Source: Actinomadura sp. WMMA1423 (GTDB lineage: Bacteria > Actinomycetota > Actinomycetes > Streptosporangiales > Streptosporangiaceae). Taken from it: a stretch of DNA of 64,000 nt. Numbering within the stretch: the first letter of the stretch is position 1; each line of letters starts with the position of its first letter. The notes under the pieces are model-generated. The model searched no databases and was not told the origin of the DNA. It saw only the letters and a program-made list of their open reading frames with translations. Positions 16,458 to 26,985 of the stretch are shown in pieces. Location: positions 2,852,001 to 2,916,000 of the forward strand of contig NZ_CP041244.1 in the NCBI RefSeq assembly GCF_006547145.1. Direction: 5' to 3'. The position numbers were made by a program, and so were the translations under genes.

Positions 16458-17522
16458 TCAGGACTCGAAGCCGAGCGGCATGTACGTGTCGACGTTGTTC
16501 TTGGCGACCGTCTCCGAGGAGAGCGTGATCGACTGGGGCACCTGGAGCTCGACCAGGTCGGCCATGCCCTTGCCCTGCGCGATGAGCCGGCCGAGCTTGA
16601 TCGCGGACGCGGCCATCGTCGGCGGGTAGGTGACGGTCGCCTCCAGGACGCCGCCGCCCGACTTGATGTCGCGCATCGCGTTGGCCGAGCCCGCGCCGCC
16701 GACCATGAAGAACTCCTTGCGGCCGGACTGCTTGATCGCGGCGAGCACGCCGACGCCCTGGTCGTCGTCGTGGTTCCACATCGCGTCGATCTTCTTGTGC
16801 GCCTGGAGCAGGTTGCTCGCGACCTGGTTGCCGGACTCCACGGTGAACTTCGCGTCCTGCTTGGCGGTGACGGAGAAGCCGTAGGACTTCAGCGCGTCCG
16901 CGAAGCCCTTGCTGCGCTCCTGCGTCAGCGGCAGCGTCGCGATGCCCTGGATCTCCACGATGACGGGGCTGGCGACGCCCTTGTCCTTCAGCTTCTTGCC
17001 GATGTAGTGGCCCGCGGAGACGCCCATGCCGTAGTTGTCGCCGCCGACCCACGTCCGGTACGACAGCTTGTCGGGGAAGACGCGGTCGAGGTTGACGACG
17101 GGGATCCCGGCGTCCATCGCCTTGCGGGCGACCTGGTTCAGCTGCTCGCCGTCGTTCGGCAGGATGACCAGCACGTCGACCTTCGCCCGGATCAGCGACT
17201 CGACGGCGGAGATCTGCTGGTTGATGTCGTTGGTCGGCTCGACGGGCTTGAACGTCACGTCCTTGTACTTCTTGGCCTGCCCCTCGGCGTTCTTGGCGAT
17301 CGCCGCGATCCAGCCGTGGTCCGCGGCGGGCGCGGAGAAGCCGATGGTCACCTGCTTGCCCGGCTTGTCGTTGTCCCCGCCGAGCGACCCGGCCTGCGCC
17401 GCCGGGCTCGGGTCGTCCTTCTCGCTGTTGCTGGTGCAGGCGGCGGCGAGGCTGCCCGCGGCGACGACGGCGCCGCCGAACAGGACGCCTCTGCGGCTGG
17501 GACGAGGGCTCTGATCACGCAT
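16458..17522 (-). CDS. Sugar ABC transporter substrate-binding lipoprotein (ribose/RbsB type)
   Basis: The 354-aa product has a twin-arginine-like signal (SRRGVLFGGAVVAAGSLAAA) with lipobox LAAAC, so it is exported and lipid-anchored at Cys-29. The mature part is a Peripla_BP_4 domain (VTIGFSAPAADHGWIAAIAK, VDVLVILPNDGEQLNQVARK, AGIPVVNLDRVF, AMWNHDDDQGVGVLAAIK). It delivers a pentose, polyol or similar sugar to the RbsC-type permease encoded just upstream in the operon. The 118-bp gap to the permease gene carries a small hairpin (CGCCGCGC with GCGCGGCG). Confidence 0.88.
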   Translation of the reverse strand: MRDQSPRPSRRGVLFGGAVVAAGSLAAACTSNSEKDDPSPAAQAGSLGGDNDKPGKQVTIGFSAPAADHGWIAAIAKNAEGQAKKYKDVTFKPVEPTNDINQQISAVESLIRAKVDVLVILPNDGEQLNQVARKAMDAGIPVVNLDRVFPDKLSYRTWVGGDNYGMGVSAGHYIGKKLKDKGVASPVIVEIQGIATLPLTQERSKGFADALKSYGFSVTAKQDAKFTVESGNQVASNLLQAHKKIDAMWNHDDDQGVGVLAAIKQSGRKEFFMVGGAGSANAMRDIKSGGGVLEATVTYPPTMAASAIKLGRLIAQGKGMADLVELQVPQSITLSSETVAKNNVDTYMPLGFES

Positions 17523-17640
17523 GACGTGCTCCTGATGAAGGGATGGGGCGTCCCCCGCCGCGCGTTCCCCGGGGTGCGCGGCGCCGGACGTGGGGGGTGG
17601 GGTGTGCTGGGTCGGGCGAGAGGTGCGGGTGGGCAGGCGG

Positions 17641-18713
17641 TCAGGTGGGCGAGCGGAGCCCGCGGCGCTGGAGCAGCACGGCGATCACGATGATCGCGCC
17701 CTTGGCGATCAGCTGGTCGCTGGTCTCCAGGCCGTTGAGGATGAACAGGTTGGTGATGAGCGTGAACACCAGCACGCCGAGGATCGACCCGACGACGGTG
17801 CCGCGCCCGCCGGTGAGCAGCGTCCCGCCGATGATGACGGCGGCGATCGCGTCCAGTTCGTAGAGGTCGCCGTGGGTGCTGGAGCCGGTGGTGGTCCGCG
17901 CCATGATGATGATCGCGGCGATGCCGCAGCAGAACCCGGACAGCGCGTACAGCATCAGGGTGTGGCGGCGGACGTCGATGCCGGCGAGGCGCGCCGCCTC
18001 GGGGTTGCCGCCCACCGCGAACGTGCGGCGGCCGAACGTGGTGCGGTTCAGCAGCAGCCATCCGGCGGCCGCGACCGCGGCGAAGATGTACACGACGAGC
18101 GGCAGCCCGAGCACCTTGGTGGTGGACAGCGCCTCGATCGCGTCGTTCTCCGGCCGGACGAGCTGGGTCCTGCGGTCCGACATCCGCTGCGCCAGCCCCC
18201 GCGCCGCGACGAGCATCGCGAGGGTGGCGATGAACGGGACCAGCCGCCCGTAGGAGATCAGCAGCCCGCTGGCGACGCCCGCGCCGGTCCCGACCAGGAT
18301 CGCGCACAGCGCCATCACCGCCGGACCGTAGGACTGGGTCGCCACGGTCGTCGCCCAGACCGACGCCAGCGCCATCACCGCGCCCACGGACAGGTCGATC
18401 CCGCCGCCGATGATCACGAACGTCTGGCCGACGGTGATCACGCCGATGGTGGCGGCGAGCGCGAGGATGCCGACGATGTTCCCCGACGTCGCGAAGTTGC
18501 CCGGCTCGGTCACCAGGCCGACGGCGCACAGCAGCACCAGCGCGGCGACCAGCCCGAGATGGTGGATCTCGCGGCTCTCCGCGGCGCCGCCCCGGCGCAG
18601 CGGCCGCAGCGGCCCCCCGCCGTTCCCGCCGGCCGGACGGGCGGGCGCCCCGCCGCGCCCGCCCGCGTCCTTATCGGTCCCGGGGGCCGACCCTCCAGAA
18701 TGAAAGGTGTCCG

Positions 18714-18717
<4 letters not shown>
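17641..18717 (-). CDS. Sugar ABC transporter permease (RbsC/BPD_transp_2)
   Basis: This 358-aa integral membrane protein has a Gly/Ala/Pro-rich N-terminal tail (about 50 residues) followed by eight or so hydrophobic segments. It carries the family signatures TFVIIGGGIDLSVGAVMALA and AVIIGGTLLTGGRGTVVGSI. Its start overlaps the ATPase stop by four bases (ATGA), showing coupling. It forms the channel of the importer with the upstream ATPase and downstream binding protein. Confidence 0.9.
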
Positions 18718-20237
<1,520 letters not shown>

Positions 20238-20259
20238 CGGGCCTCCTCGGGGCCAGGGG

Positions 20260-21447
20260 TCAGGACGCGGAGAAGACGTGGTCGCTGATGAGCCGGGCGC
20301 CGCCGACCACCCCGGCGGCGCCGGCGAGTTCGGACAGCACGATCGGCAGGTTGCCGGTCGCGAGCGGCGCGGACCGCCGGTACACGACGCTGCGGATCTC
20401 GGCGAGCAGCGCGTGGCCGAGGCCCGCGACGCCGCCCGCGATGATGACGAGGCCGGGGTTGAAGAAGCTGACGAGCCCGGCGAGGACCTGGCCGACGTGC
20501 CGGCCGCCCTCCCGGATGATCTGCACGGCGGCCGGGTCGCCCGCGGCGGCCGCCTCGCCGACGTGCTCGGCGGTCAGCTCCCCGTGGGCCTCCAGCAGCG
20601 CCGCGAGCGCGGGCGAGCGCCCGGACCGCGCCGCCGCCTCCGCGTCCCGCGCGAGTGCCGCGCCGCCGAAGAAGGCCTCCAGGCACCCGGCGTTGCCGCA
20701 GGCGCACGTCGGGCCGTCGTCGTCGACCCGGATGTGGCCGATGTCGCCCGCGCTGCCGGACACGCCGCGGTAGATGGCGCCGTCGACCACGATGCCGCAG
20801 CCGATCCCGGTGCCGATCTTCACGAGCAGGAAGTCGTCCACCGACCGGGCGAGCCCGGCGTGCAGCTCGCCCAGCGCCATGAGGTTCACGTCGTTGTCGA
20901 CGAGCACCGGGCAGCCGAGCTCCTGGCCGATCGCGTCCCGCACCGGGAACCGGTCCCAGCCCGGCATGATCGGCGGGACGACCGGCATGCCGTCCCGGAA
21001 GCTGACCGGCCCCGGCACCCCGATGCCCGTCCCGTGCACCTGCGGGATCAGGCCCTCGTCGCGCAGCTTGCCGAGCAGGTCCAGCGCCCGGTCCAGCACC
21101 GCGGTGGCGCCCTGCCGGACGTCGCACCGCTCGCTGACGTGGCCGAGGACCTCCAGCGTGCCGTCGGTCACCGCGACGTCGATCGAGGTCGCGCCGATGT
21201 CGAAGGCGACGAACCGCAGGCTCGGCGACAGCCGGACGATCCCGGACCGCCGCCCGCCCCGCGAGGCCGCCAGCCCGGCGCCCTCCACGAGGCCCAGCTC
21301 GACGAGCCGGTCCAGCTCGACGGCGAGCTTCGACCGCGAGAGCCGGACGACGTCGCCCAGCTCGGCGCGCGAGCGCGGCCCCTCGTCACGCAGCAGCCGC
21401 AGCAGGCGTGCCTGATGCACGTTCTGCGGACGAGCCGACATGCGCAT
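20260..21447 (-). CDS. ROK family transcriptional regulator of the sugar operon
   Basis: This protein of about 395 aa has an N-terminal winged HTH (NVHQARLLRLLRDEGPRSRA, ELGDVVRLSRSKLAVELDRL) and a ROK sugar-kinase-like domain (FDIGATSIDVAVTDG, TGIGVPGPVSFRDG, VDNDVNLMALGE). The zinc-binding cysteine cluster is CACGNAGCLEAFFGG. It heads the operon, and such regulators usually repress their own transport genes until the sugar binds. Start choice is ambiguous between GTG 21450, ATG 21447 and ATG 21441; AGAGGA upstream suits the first two. Confidence 0.88.
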   Translation of the reverse strand: MRMSARPQNVHQARLLRLLRDEGPRSRAELGDVVRLSRSKLAVELDRLVELGLVEGAGLAASRGGRRSGIVRLSPSLRFVAFDIGATSIDVAVTDGTLEVLGHVSERCDVRQGATAVLDRALDLLGKLRDEGLIPQVHGTGIGVPGPVSFRDGMPVVPPIMPGWDRFPVRDAIGQELGCPVLVDNDVNLMALGELHAGLARSVDDFLLVKIGTGIGCGIVVDGAIYRGVSGSAGDIGHIRVDDDGPTCACGNAGCLEAFFGGAALARDAEAAARSGRSPALAALLEAHGELTAEHVGEAAAAGDPAAVQIIREGGRHVGQVLAGLVSFFNPGLVIIAGGVAGLGHALLAEIRSVVYRRSAPLATGNLPIVLSELAGAAGVVGGARLISDHVFSAS

Positions 21448-21693
21448 CACGCCGTCCTCTCGGGAACACGGTCCCGGCGACGTGTGACGCCGGTCTCATG
21501 GCCGAGACCGTAACCCGCTTTCGCCGCTTTGAGAAGACCTTTTCACTAGATCATCCGAACTTTCCCCACTCAGAGGACAAAGCCACGCACACAGAACGGC
21601 CCCGCCCAGCGCGCACACGCACACCGAGCGGGGCCATAGCCCGCCTAGTCGCCTACCTCAGCCCCCATCGCAACCCCGCGCCGACCTCACTGC
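21448..21693. other. Intergenic region upstream of the ROK sugar operon
   Basis: This gap is less GC-rich between about 21510 and 21600 and must hold the operon promoter reading leftwards. I found no convincing palindromic operator and no credible gene. The conserved repeat copy B follows to its right. Confidence 0.5.
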
Positions 21694-21836
21694 CGCGATC
21701 GCGTCCGAAGGCAGGTTCGAGCGAAGCAAGAACCTGATCGCGCAGCGAGCCGCCAAGGCGAGACGGAGCGATGCCAGCGATCGCCCGCGTTTCTCGACGA
21801 TGGAGGGCCGCCAGGCCCGAAGGAGGAGAAAAACGC
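21694..21836 (-). repeat. Dispersed structured intergenic repeat, copy B
   Basis: Read on the minus strand it begins at the stop codon of the CvnD gene. The tip hairpin has arms GCGTTTCTC (21787-21795) and GAAAAACGC (21828-21836, overlapping the stop codon) around the conserved GGGCC-TGGC-GGCCC core. In the body, CGCGATC (21694) pairs with GATCGCG (21736). The inner arms are AGGTTC (21713) and GAACCT (21730), whereas the other copies have AGATTC/GAATCT or a one-base variant: a compensated base-pair change. Confidence 0.85.
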
Positions 21837-22444
21837 TAATAGGACACCGTCTGGCGGCCCGAGCTCATGGTTCGCATGATGTGTTCGACGAGGCTGATGA
21901 GGACGCGCTTGGCGTCCTCGCGGTCGCGGACGTCGCAGGAGATCACCGGGATGTCCGGGGACAGGTCGAGGGCGTCGCGGACCTGGTCGGCCGAGTGCTG
22001 GCCGGCGCCGTCGAAGCGGTTGACCCCGATGATGAACGGGACGCCGCGGCGTTCGAAGTAGTCGACCGAGGCGAAGCAGTCGGCGAGGCGGCGGGTGTCG
22101 ACGAGGACCACCGCCCCGAGCGCGCCCTTGGCCAGTTCGTCCCACATGAACCAGAACCGGTCCTGGCCGGGCGTGCCGAACACGAACAGCACCAGGCCGT
22201 TGGGCAGGGTGATGCGCCCGAAGTCCATCGCCACGGTGGTCGTGGTCTTGGACGCGACGGCGGTGGTGTCGTCGATCCCGATGCTCTTCTCGGTCAGCGC
22301 CTCCTCGGTGCGCAGCGGGCGGATCTCGCTGACCGCGCTGACCAGGGTCGTCTTGCCGACGCCGAAGCCGCCGGCCACGAGGATCTTGACCGTCAGCGCC
22401 GAGTCGCCCTGCTGGGCGGCCGCGTCAGAGCGCACGGATTCCAT
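21836..22444 (-). CDS. cvnD: Conservon 1 small GTPase-like ATP/GTP-binding protein CvnD
   Basis: The 202-aa product has a P-loop (VAGGFGVGKTTLVSAVSEI), a G3-like VFGTPGQDRFWFMWDEL and a G4-like GVNRFDG in place of NKxD. This is the CvnD/MglA-like GTPase of actinobacterial conservons, which in Streptomyces act with CvnA-C like a membrane-linked G-protein system. Its start overlaps the CvnC gene by 20 bases. It is the last gene of the first conservon, and repeat copy B begins right at its stop codon. Confidence 0.9.
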   Translation of the reverse strand: MESVRSDAAAQQGDSALTVKILVAGGFGVGKTTLVSAVSEIRPLRTEEALTEKSIGIDDTTAVASKTTTTVAMDFGRITLPNGLVLFVFGTPGQDRFWFMWDELAKGALGAVVLVDTRRLADCFASVDYFERRGVPFIIGVNRFDGAGQHSADQVRDALDLSPDIPVISCDVRDREDAKRVLISLVEHIMRTMSSGRQTVSY

Positions 22445-22820
22445 CGATCACTTCCTTGAGTACGCGCTCGCTGGGGAACTGCGCCACCGGCGCGGGGCGC
22501 CGGACCTGTATCAGCGAGTGGTCGAGCAGATCGCCGAGCAGGACACGGACGACCCCGAGGGGAAGTTCCAGATCCGACGCTATCTCGGCGACCGACAACG
22601 GGGTGCGGCAAAGCTCCAGGATCATGTCATGTTCCGGCTCCGGCGCCCACGGGGCGGCCGGGAGTGCGTGGGCGTCGTCGGCGGGCTCGGGCGGCCCGGC
22701 CGCGACGATCAGCGCGACGAGGTCGAACTCGACGCCCTCGTAGTGCGTCCTGCCCCGGGTCAGGGCGTACGGGCGCACGACGGGGCCCGCCGCGTCGTCG
22801 TACCAGGCCGTGCCCCCCAT
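22425..22820 (-). CDS. cvnC: Conservon 1 DUF742 protein CvnC
   Basis: This 131-aa protein starts MGGTAWYDDAAGPVVRPYAL, then TRGRTHYEG, the DUF742 signature. The C-terminal half (ELCRTPLSVAEIASDLELPL, GVVRVLLGDLLDHSLIQVRR) is a winged-HTH-like domain. It starts 1 base after the CvnB stop and overlaps CvnD. In conservons it forms a complex with the kinase-like CvnA and CvnB at the membrane; whether it binds DNA is not known. Confidence 0.9.
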   Translation of the reverse strand: MGGTAWYDDAAGPVVRPYALTRGRTHYEGVEFDLVALIVAAGPPEPADDAHALPAAPWAPEPEHDMILELCRTPLSVAEIASDLELPLGVVRVLLGDLLDHSLIQVRRPAPVAQFPSERVLKEVIDGIRAL

Positions 22821-22821
22821 C

Positions 22822-23268
22822 TCACACGCCGCCGGAGTCGGCCGCGGCGACCCGCGGGTTGGCCGACAGGTGCTGGCCGACCCGCGTGACCAGCATGGCC
22901 ATCTCGTAGGCGATGATCCCGAGGTCGGCCTCGGCGTCGGCGAGGACGGCGAGGCAGGCGCCGCGGCCGGCGGCGGTGACGAACAGGAACGACGACTCCA
23001 TCTCCACGATCGTCTGCCGGACGGGCCCGCCGCCGAACGACTCCCCCGCCCCGCGCGCGAGGCTCTGGAAGCTGGCGGCCACGGCGGCCAGGTGGTCGGA
23101 CTCCTCGCGGGCCAGCCCGCTGGAGGCGGCGATCCGGAGCCCGTCGCTGGACAGCACCACCGCGTTCTGCACCGGGGCGACCCGCTGGACGAGGCTGTCC
23201 AGCAGCCAGTTGAGCTCACCTCCGGCTCCGCCCGGGACCTCCGCGCCGGAGTGCTGGGGCTGTGTCAT
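22822..23268 (-). CDS. cvnB: Conservon 1 roadblock/LC7 protein CvnB
   Basis: The 148-aa product has the roadblock core ELNWLLDSLVQRVAPVQNAV, VLSSDGLRIAASSGLAREE and HLAAVAASFQSLARGAGESF, with VEMESSFLFVTAAGRG. Roadblock proteins act as GTPase-regulating partners, here presumably for CvnD. Its ATG overlaps the stop of the CvnA gene (ATGA) and it is one base from CvnC, so the set is tightly coupled. Confidence 0.9.
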   Translation of the reverse strand: MTQPQHSGAEVPGGAGGELNWLLDSLVQRVAPVQNAVVLSSDGLRIAASSGLAREESDHLAAVAASFQSLARGAGESFGGGPVRQTIVEMESSFLFVTAAGRGACLAVLADAEADLGIIAYEMAMLVTRVGQHLSANPRVAAADSGGV

Positions 23269-25898
23269 GGGGCGTCGTCCTCCTGGTCGCCTTCGTTGCC
23301 CGCGGCCTGCGCGTCGGCCGCGTCCTGCCTGCCGCGCTGCCAGCCGCGCTGCATCGCGGACATCATCGATCGCATCGTGTCGGGCGAGCGGGCGGTGCCG
23401 TCGTCCGGTTCCTGTCCGGTGGGGACGGTCCCGGCCGGGTCGTGCCCGGCCACGTCCGCCGGGACGTCCATGGGGACGGGCGCGGCGAGCGGCATCCCGG
23501 CCGGCTCCGGCGGAGCCGGGGGCGGGGCGGGCGCCGGGTCGGGCGGCGGGGCCTGTCCCCGCTCGGCGAGGTGCGCGTCCACCCGTTCCTTGAGCTGGGG
23601 CGCCAGGTGCGTCTGCCGCCGGCGCTTGGGCAGCTCCCCCTCCCGCAGGGGCGGAGCGGGCTCGGGCGGCGGCTCGGCCCGTGGCGGGGCCGCGGGCTGC
23701 GGGGCCGCACGCTCGGGCTCCTCGGCCGGACGGGCCGGCTCGGGCGGAAGGGCCCCCGGCGGAAGGGTCCCGGACGGGAGGGGCTCGGGCCGGAAGGGCT
23801 CGGCCTCGGCCACCAGCCGGACGACACCGCCGGACTCGCTCCGTCCGGTATCGGCCACCGGGCGCGCGGCCGGCAGCGCCTGGATGGGTCCGGTGGTGCG
23901 GCGCGGCGGGGCCGGCTCCGGCTCGGCGCTCTCCACGACGAGCTCGCTCGGGATCAGCGCGATCGCCGTCGTCCCCCCGTACGGCGACGGGCGCAGGGTG
24001 ACGGTGATGTCGTGCCGCTCGGCGAGCCGGGCCACGACGAACAGGCCGAGCTGCGCGCTGTCGGACGGGTCGAACTCCGGCGGATGGGCGAGCCGCTCGT
24101 TGGCCCTGCGCAGCGCCTCCTCGGTCATCCCGAGCCCGCGGTCCTCGACCTCGATCGCGAAACCGCTGGCGACGGCGTGGCCGCTGACCCGCACCGGCGA
24201 CTGCGGCGGCGAGAACGTGGTGGCGTTCTCCACCACCTCGGCGAGCAGGTGGATGACGTCGGCCACGGCGGAGCCGAGCAGCGCGACGCGCGGCAGCGGC
24301 TGCACCCGGACGCGCGGGTAGTCCTCGACCTCGGCGACGGCGCCGCGCACCACGTCCACCAGCGGGACGGGACGGCGCCAGCCGCGCCCCGCGCTCTTGC
24401 CGGCCAGGATGACCAGGCCCTCGGCGTGCCGGCGCATGCGCGTCGCGAGGTGGTCGAGGCGGAACAGGTCCGACAGCTCCGAGGGGTCCTCGGTGCGGCG
24501 CTCCATGGTGTCGAGCAGGCTGAGCTGGCGGTGCAGCAGCGCCTGGTTGCGGCGCGCGAGGTTCACGAACACCTCGCTGATGCCGCGGCGGGCCGCGACC
24601 TCGCCCTCGGCGGCGACGAGCACGGCCTCGCGGGCGCGGTCGAACGACTCGGCGATCTGCCGGATCTCGGTGATGCGGTAGTCGACCTCGGGGGCGGGCT
24701 CGGGTTCGACGGGACTGCCGGCGCGGACCTGCTCGGCGAGCAGCGGCAGCCGCTGGCGGGTGAAGTCCATGACGCCGGCCGCGAGCGTGCGGCACTCCTG
24801 GAGCAGCCGCCGGGAGACCCGGACCGCGATCAGCGCCGACAGCACGATCGCGAGCAGGCCGACGCCGCCGGCGAGGCCGAGCCGGGTGAAGGCGCCGATC
24901 GCGATGTGCTGCCCGTGCGCGGCGACGTCGTCGAGGACCACGTTCTCCAGCTGGTACAGCCGGCCGTTGGCGGTGTCGGCGAGGGAACGCCAGATGTCCG
25001 GCTCGATGACCGGGCCGCGCGCGGCGCGCTGCGCGGGGCGGTCGGCCGCGCCGGGCCGGGCACCGGGCCGAGCGCCGGGCTCGCGGGTCTTGCGGACGGC
25101 CGCGGGGGGCGGTTCGGCGCCGCGGATGACCTGGTCCTCCAGCGACCGCAGCTGGACGAACGGCGGGGACGCCGCGAGCCGCTCGTAGCGTTCGTGGTCG
25201 TCGTGCGGCAGGTTGGGCGCGGTGTCGGCGTACAGCATCCGCTGGGCGCCGACGAGCTGGGCGAACTGGCCGCGTTCGGCGGCCGTGATGTGCCCGGCGG
25301 CGAGGGCTCCGGTCAGCAGGGCGTCCTCGCGCGACATGAACTCGCGGGCACGTCCGAACGAGCTGAGCGTGCGGGCGTGCGCGGTGATGGACCCGTCCCC
25401 CGGCGTGGTCGCGTTGTAGAGGGCGAAGCCCGCGTCGATGATGTCGCTGTACTCGCGCAGCACCCGCGCGCGGTCCGCGACGCGCTGGTCCACGCCGCGG
25501 CGGACGGAGCGCAGCGTGTCGATCCGCTCCACGAGCGCGTCGATCCGGTCGACGATCTGCGGCTGGATCGCGTCCCGCAGCCCCCGGTCGCGGGCGCCCG
25601 CCCGGACCTGCTCGGCCGCCTCGTCGGTGGTCTGCCGCTGCGTCAGCATGACGCCGGACTCCGAGCGCGCCCCGCCGAGCTCGGCCATCGACAGCCGCCG
25701 CTCCTTCTGCAGCGCGTCGATGAGGTGCTGCGTGGGCAGCACGGTCTTCTCCTGGAAGTCGCGGCTCCGCAGCAGCTCGTGCGCGTCGCCGTAGGTGAAG
25801 CCGGTGAGGAACACCCACAGGGAGGCGAGCGCCAGCAGAGGGACCAGGACCAGCAGCGTGGTCCTCGCCCGGATGGAGGAGAAGCGCGGGCCCATCAC
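23265..25898 (-). CDS. cvnA: Conservon 1 sensor histidine-kinase-like protein CvnA
   Basis: This 877-aa protein has TM1 near residues 12-34, an extracellular nitrate/sulphonate-sensing-like (NIT) region to about 300, and TM2 near 335-360 (GLAGGVGLLAIVLSALIAV). Then follow a HAMP-like stretch, a dimerisation helix region (ARRNQALLHRQLSLLDTMER, LDHLATRMRRHAEGLVILAG) and an HATPase domain (HLLAEVVENATTFSPP, EVEDRGLGM, QLGLFVVARLAERH). No standard HisKA phospho-histidine box is evident, as usual for CvnA. The Pro/Glu-rich tail carries RQTHLAPQLKER and ends in QRGWQRGRQ, motifs shared with the second conservon. The GTG/ATG start at 25898/25895 has a weak ribosome binding site. Confidence 0.9.
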   Translation of the reverse strand: MMGPRFSSIRARTTLLVLVPLLALASLWVFLTGFTYGDAHELLRSRDFQEKTVLPTQHLIDALQKERRLSMAELGGARSESGVMLTQRQTTDEAAEQVRAGARDRGLRDAIQPQIVDRIDALVERIDTLRSVRRGVDQRVADRARVLREYSDIIDAGFALYNATTPGDGSITAHARTLSSFGRAREFMSREDALLTGALAAGHITAAERGQFAQLVGAQRMLYADTAPNLPHDDHERYERLAASPPFVQLRSLEDQVIRGAEPPPAAVRKTREPGARPGARPGAADRPAQRAARGPVIEPDIWRSLADTANGRLYQLENVVLDDVAAHGQHIAIGAFTRLGLAGGVGLLAIVLSALIAVRVSRRLLQECRTLAAGVMDFTRQRLPLLAEQVRAGSPVEPEPAPEVDYRITEIRQIAESFDRAREAVLVAAEGEVAARRGISEVFVNLARRNQALLHRQLSLLDTMERRTEDPSELSDLFRLDHLATRMRRHAEGLVILAGKSAGRGWRRPVPLVDVVRGAVAEVEDYPRVRVQPLPRVALLGSAVADVIHLLAEVVENATTFSPPQSPVRVSGHAVASGFAIEVEDRGLGMTEEALRRANERLAHPPEFDPSDSAQLGLFVVARLAERHDITVTLRPSPYGGTTAIALIPSELVVESAEPEPAPPRRTTGPIQALPAARPVADTGRSESGGVVRLVAEAEPFRPEPLPSGTLPPGALPPEPARPAEEPERAAPQPAAPPRAEPPPEPAPPLREGELPKRRRQTHLAPQLKERVDAHLAERGQAPPPDPAPAPPPAPPEPAGMPLAAPVPMDVPADVAGHDPAGTVPTGQEPDDGTARSPDTMRSMMSAMQRGWQRGRQDAADAQAAGNEGDQEDDAP

Positions 25899-26000
25899 GG
25901 CTGGCGGACCCTGCTCACGCGTGTCGCGATCGGCATTGGGGGGCGGAACATGCGGGGGAAACCTCCCGATGCGTGGAGTACGGAGGTGTGCGGGAGCCTA

Positions 26001-26621
26001 CTACGTCGCGGGTTCACGATGATCGGACATCGGGCCGCCGGGCGCCTCCTCCCGCTCCTCCGGCCAGGTCAGGACGTGCTCCATCAGCGCGATGAGGACC
26101 GCCTTGGACGACTCGCGGCGGCGCGCGTCGCACAGCACCACCGGGACGCCGGGATCGAGGTCGAGGGCGATGGCGATGTCGCGCGGCCGGTGCGTGCGCT
26201 CGCCGTCGAAGCAGTTCACGGCCACCACGAACGGGACGCCGCGGCGCTCGAAGTAGTCGATCGCCGGGAAGCAGCCGGTCAGGCGGCGCGTGTCGGCGAG
26301 CACGACGGCGCCGATCGCGCCGGCCGCCAGCTCGTCCCACATGAACCAGAACCGCTCCTGGCCGGGCGTGCCGAACAGGTAGAGCAGCAGCTGGTCCGAC
26401 AGCGTGATCCGGCCGAAGTCCATGGCGACGGTCGTGGTCGCCTTGGCGGCGACGCCGGACACGTCGTCCACCCCGACGCCGCGGTCGGTCAGGGGCTCCT
26501 CGGTGTGCAGCGGGCGGATCTCGCTGACCGAGCCGACCATGGTGGTCTTGCCCGCGCCGAAACCGCCCGCGACCAGGATCTTGGTGGTGACGAGCGGCCG
26601 CTCAGAGCGCGCGGAGTCCAT
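26001..26621 (-). CDS. cvnD: Conservon 2 small GTPase-like protein CvnD
   Basis: This 206-aa paralogue of the 21836 gene has P-loop VAGGFGAGKTTMVGSVSEI, FGTPGQERFWFMWDELAAG and a G4 position reading VAVNCFDGE, so the guanine-specifying lysine of NKxD is cysteine. The C-terminal tail (EEREEAPGGPMSDHREPAT) has no counterpart in the first copy. It overlaps the CvnC gene by 20 bases. About 100 bases separate it from the first conservon, so the two sets may be read through or separately promoted. Confidence 0.9.
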   Translation of the reverse strand: MDSARSERPLVTTKILVAGGFGAGKTTMVGSVSEIRPLHTEEPLTDRGVGVDDVSGVAAKATTTVAMDFGRITLSDQLLLYLFGTPGQERFWFMWDELAAGAIGAVVLADTRRLTGCFPAIDYFERRGVPFVVAVNCFDGERTHRPRDIAIALDLDPGVPVVLCDARRRESSKAVLIALMEHVLTWPEEREEAPGGPMSDHREPAT

Positions 26622-26982
26622 TGAGCACCTCCCTCAGCACGCCGGACGGGGGCCGCCTGCCCTCGGCCGGGCGCGCCTCCTCGACCACCGCGACCAGGCC
26701 CTCGTCCCGCAGGTCCCCGAGCAGCACCCGCACGACGCCGAGGGGCAGGCCGAGGTCGGCCGCGAGGTCGACGACCGCCACCGGTCGCGAACAGCCGCGC
26801 AGCACCCGCGCGTGGTCGGGGCTGTAGCGCAGCCGGTCGCCCGGCGGGGCGCCGGTGGCCGCGACCACCGCGATCAGCGCGAAGCCCGCGCCCTCGGGGC
26901 GGGTCCGCCCCCGGGTCAGCGCGTAGGGGCGCACGAGCGGACCGGCCTCGCGGTCCAGCCAGCGCTCTCCGGGCGGGGTCAT
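26602..26982 (-). CDS. cvnC: Conservon 2 DUF742 protein CvnC
   Basis: The 126-aa product begins MTPPGERWLDREAGPLVRPY and has the same TRGRTRPEG motif and winged-HTH-like C-terminal half (VAVVDLAADLGLPLGVVRVL, LGDLRDEGL) as its paralogue at 22425. It starts 3 bases after the CvnB stop. It is more diverged than the CvnD pair, which suggests the two conservons are an old duplication or recognise different partners. Confidence 0.9.
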   Translation of the reverse strand: MTPPGERWLDREAGPLVRPYALTRGRTRPEGAGFALIAVVAATGAPPGDRLRYSPDHARVLRGCSRPVAVVDLAADLGLPLGVVRVLLGDLRDEGLVAVVEEARPAEGRRPPSGVLREVLNGLRAL

Positions 26983-26985
26983 CGG

